Below, piece by piece: positions 34,916 to 35,444 of a stretch of DNA of 35,444 nucleotides (position 1 is its first letter; each line of letters opens with the position of its first letter). Source of the DNA: Chloroflexota bacterium (GTDB taxonomy: Bacteria; Chloroflexota; Dormibacteria; CF-121); the NCBI GenBank assembly GCA_005881715.1, contig VBEE01000063.1, forward strand, positions 1 to 35,444, in the 5' to 3' direction. Both the position numbers and the translations under genes were made by a program. The notes under the pieces are model-generated. The model did not search any database. It was not told where the DNA came from and saw only the letters and a list, made by a program, of their open reading frames with translations.

Positions 34916-35444
34916 CTACTCAACCGGGATCTCTCGGTGAATCCGGGCCAGGTCGATGCCCTGATTCTTGCGGATCACTCGCGCAGCTACATAGATGGCG
35001 ATCGCCAAGAGGTAGGTGCCTGCGAAATAAACGAGTGTGGACGGGTTGGATATGTGAACCTTGGACCCGGTCACGTCAACTAGCTGGGTACCGTAGATGG
35101 CACTGAAGGACCACTCGGCCAGCATAAAGAGCAGGAAGGCCGCGCTGACCAGACCTGTGATGGTGATGACCGGGACGCCGACGATCTTGTAACGAGCGAT
35201 CGGCGAGTTCTGGAAGATGTCAGGGCGCCGCCAGGGCAGGATAGCCCCGGCGATCGAAGTCCCCAGGAAGGTGATCGCGATCACGCCAGTCGCCCAGAGA
35301 AACCAGGTCTGGATGCTTGGTGCAAAGGACCAGGCGAGACTTATCAGAATCGCCGGCACGATCATGAGGAGCAGTGCACCGTACGGCACTCGGCGCTTCG
35401 AGGAGATGTTCGCTGCGAACTCGGGCAGCACCCGGTCGAAGGCG
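34916..35444 (-). CDS. APC-family amino acid/amine permease, C-terminal part, truncated by window end
   Basis: Frame open to window edge (AFDRVLPEFAANISSKRRVPYGALLL); multiple TMs. Confidence 0.85.
   Translation of the reverse strand, partial: AFDRVLPEFAANISSKRRVPYGALLLMIVPAILISLAWSFAPSIQTWFLWATGVIAITFLGTSIAGAILPWRRPDIFQNSPIARYKIVGVPVITITGLVSAAFLLFMLAEWSFSAIYGTQLVDVTGSKVHISNPSTLVYFAGTYLLAIAIYVAARVIRKNQGIDLARIHREIPVE

Noticed and set aside
1-35444. CRISPR arrays, tRNA/rRNA genes, transposases, phage genes, c-di-GMP riboswitch
   Set aside because: None recognised on reading both strands; the only repeats seen are those reported. A cmscan/tRNAscan run would be decisive.

Overview
High-GC (about 65%) bacterial chromosome segment. 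The gene content (type IV pilus genes without PilQ, HTH_17/BldC-like regulators, a group-III PFK, DMGDH/MttB genes) suggests a Chloroflexota/Dormibacterota-like soil lineage, but that is inference only. Left part: the C-terminus of a subtilase, a response regulator with a hybrid histidine kinase, nth, a small membrane protein, and a PFK with PPi-type active-site residues. Centre: a type IV pilus operon on the minus strand (pilT, HTH_17 regulator, pilB, pilC, three minor pilins, pilM, a mini-PilN, pilA), flanked on both sides by c-di-GMP genes (three GGDEF and three HD-GYP domains, some degenerate). Then a Thr-Pro-stalk surface protein, HIT, mtaB, rsmE and a response regulator. Right part: a minus-strand catabolic cluster (APC permease, two FAD/GcvT DMGDH-like oxidoreductases, choline-kinase-like protein, Fe-ADH, MttB family, ALDH) that looks like methylated-amine or amino-alcohol catabolism. 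Main observations: (1) an exact 13-bp tandem duplication that frameshifts pilM; (2) an unlisted 49-aa single-TM ORF with a strong Shine-Dalgarno at the pilN position; (3) a MshEN c-di-GMP-binding signature on PilB inside a c-di-GMP-rich neighbourhood; (4) an HTH_17-GAF-degenerate HD-GYP-GAF-GGDEF fusion; (5) an orphan prepilin-peptidase N-domain without the protease domain; (6) G/C-rich palindromic repeats inserted in frame at two places in one DMGDH-like gene, with the window paralog as a control.
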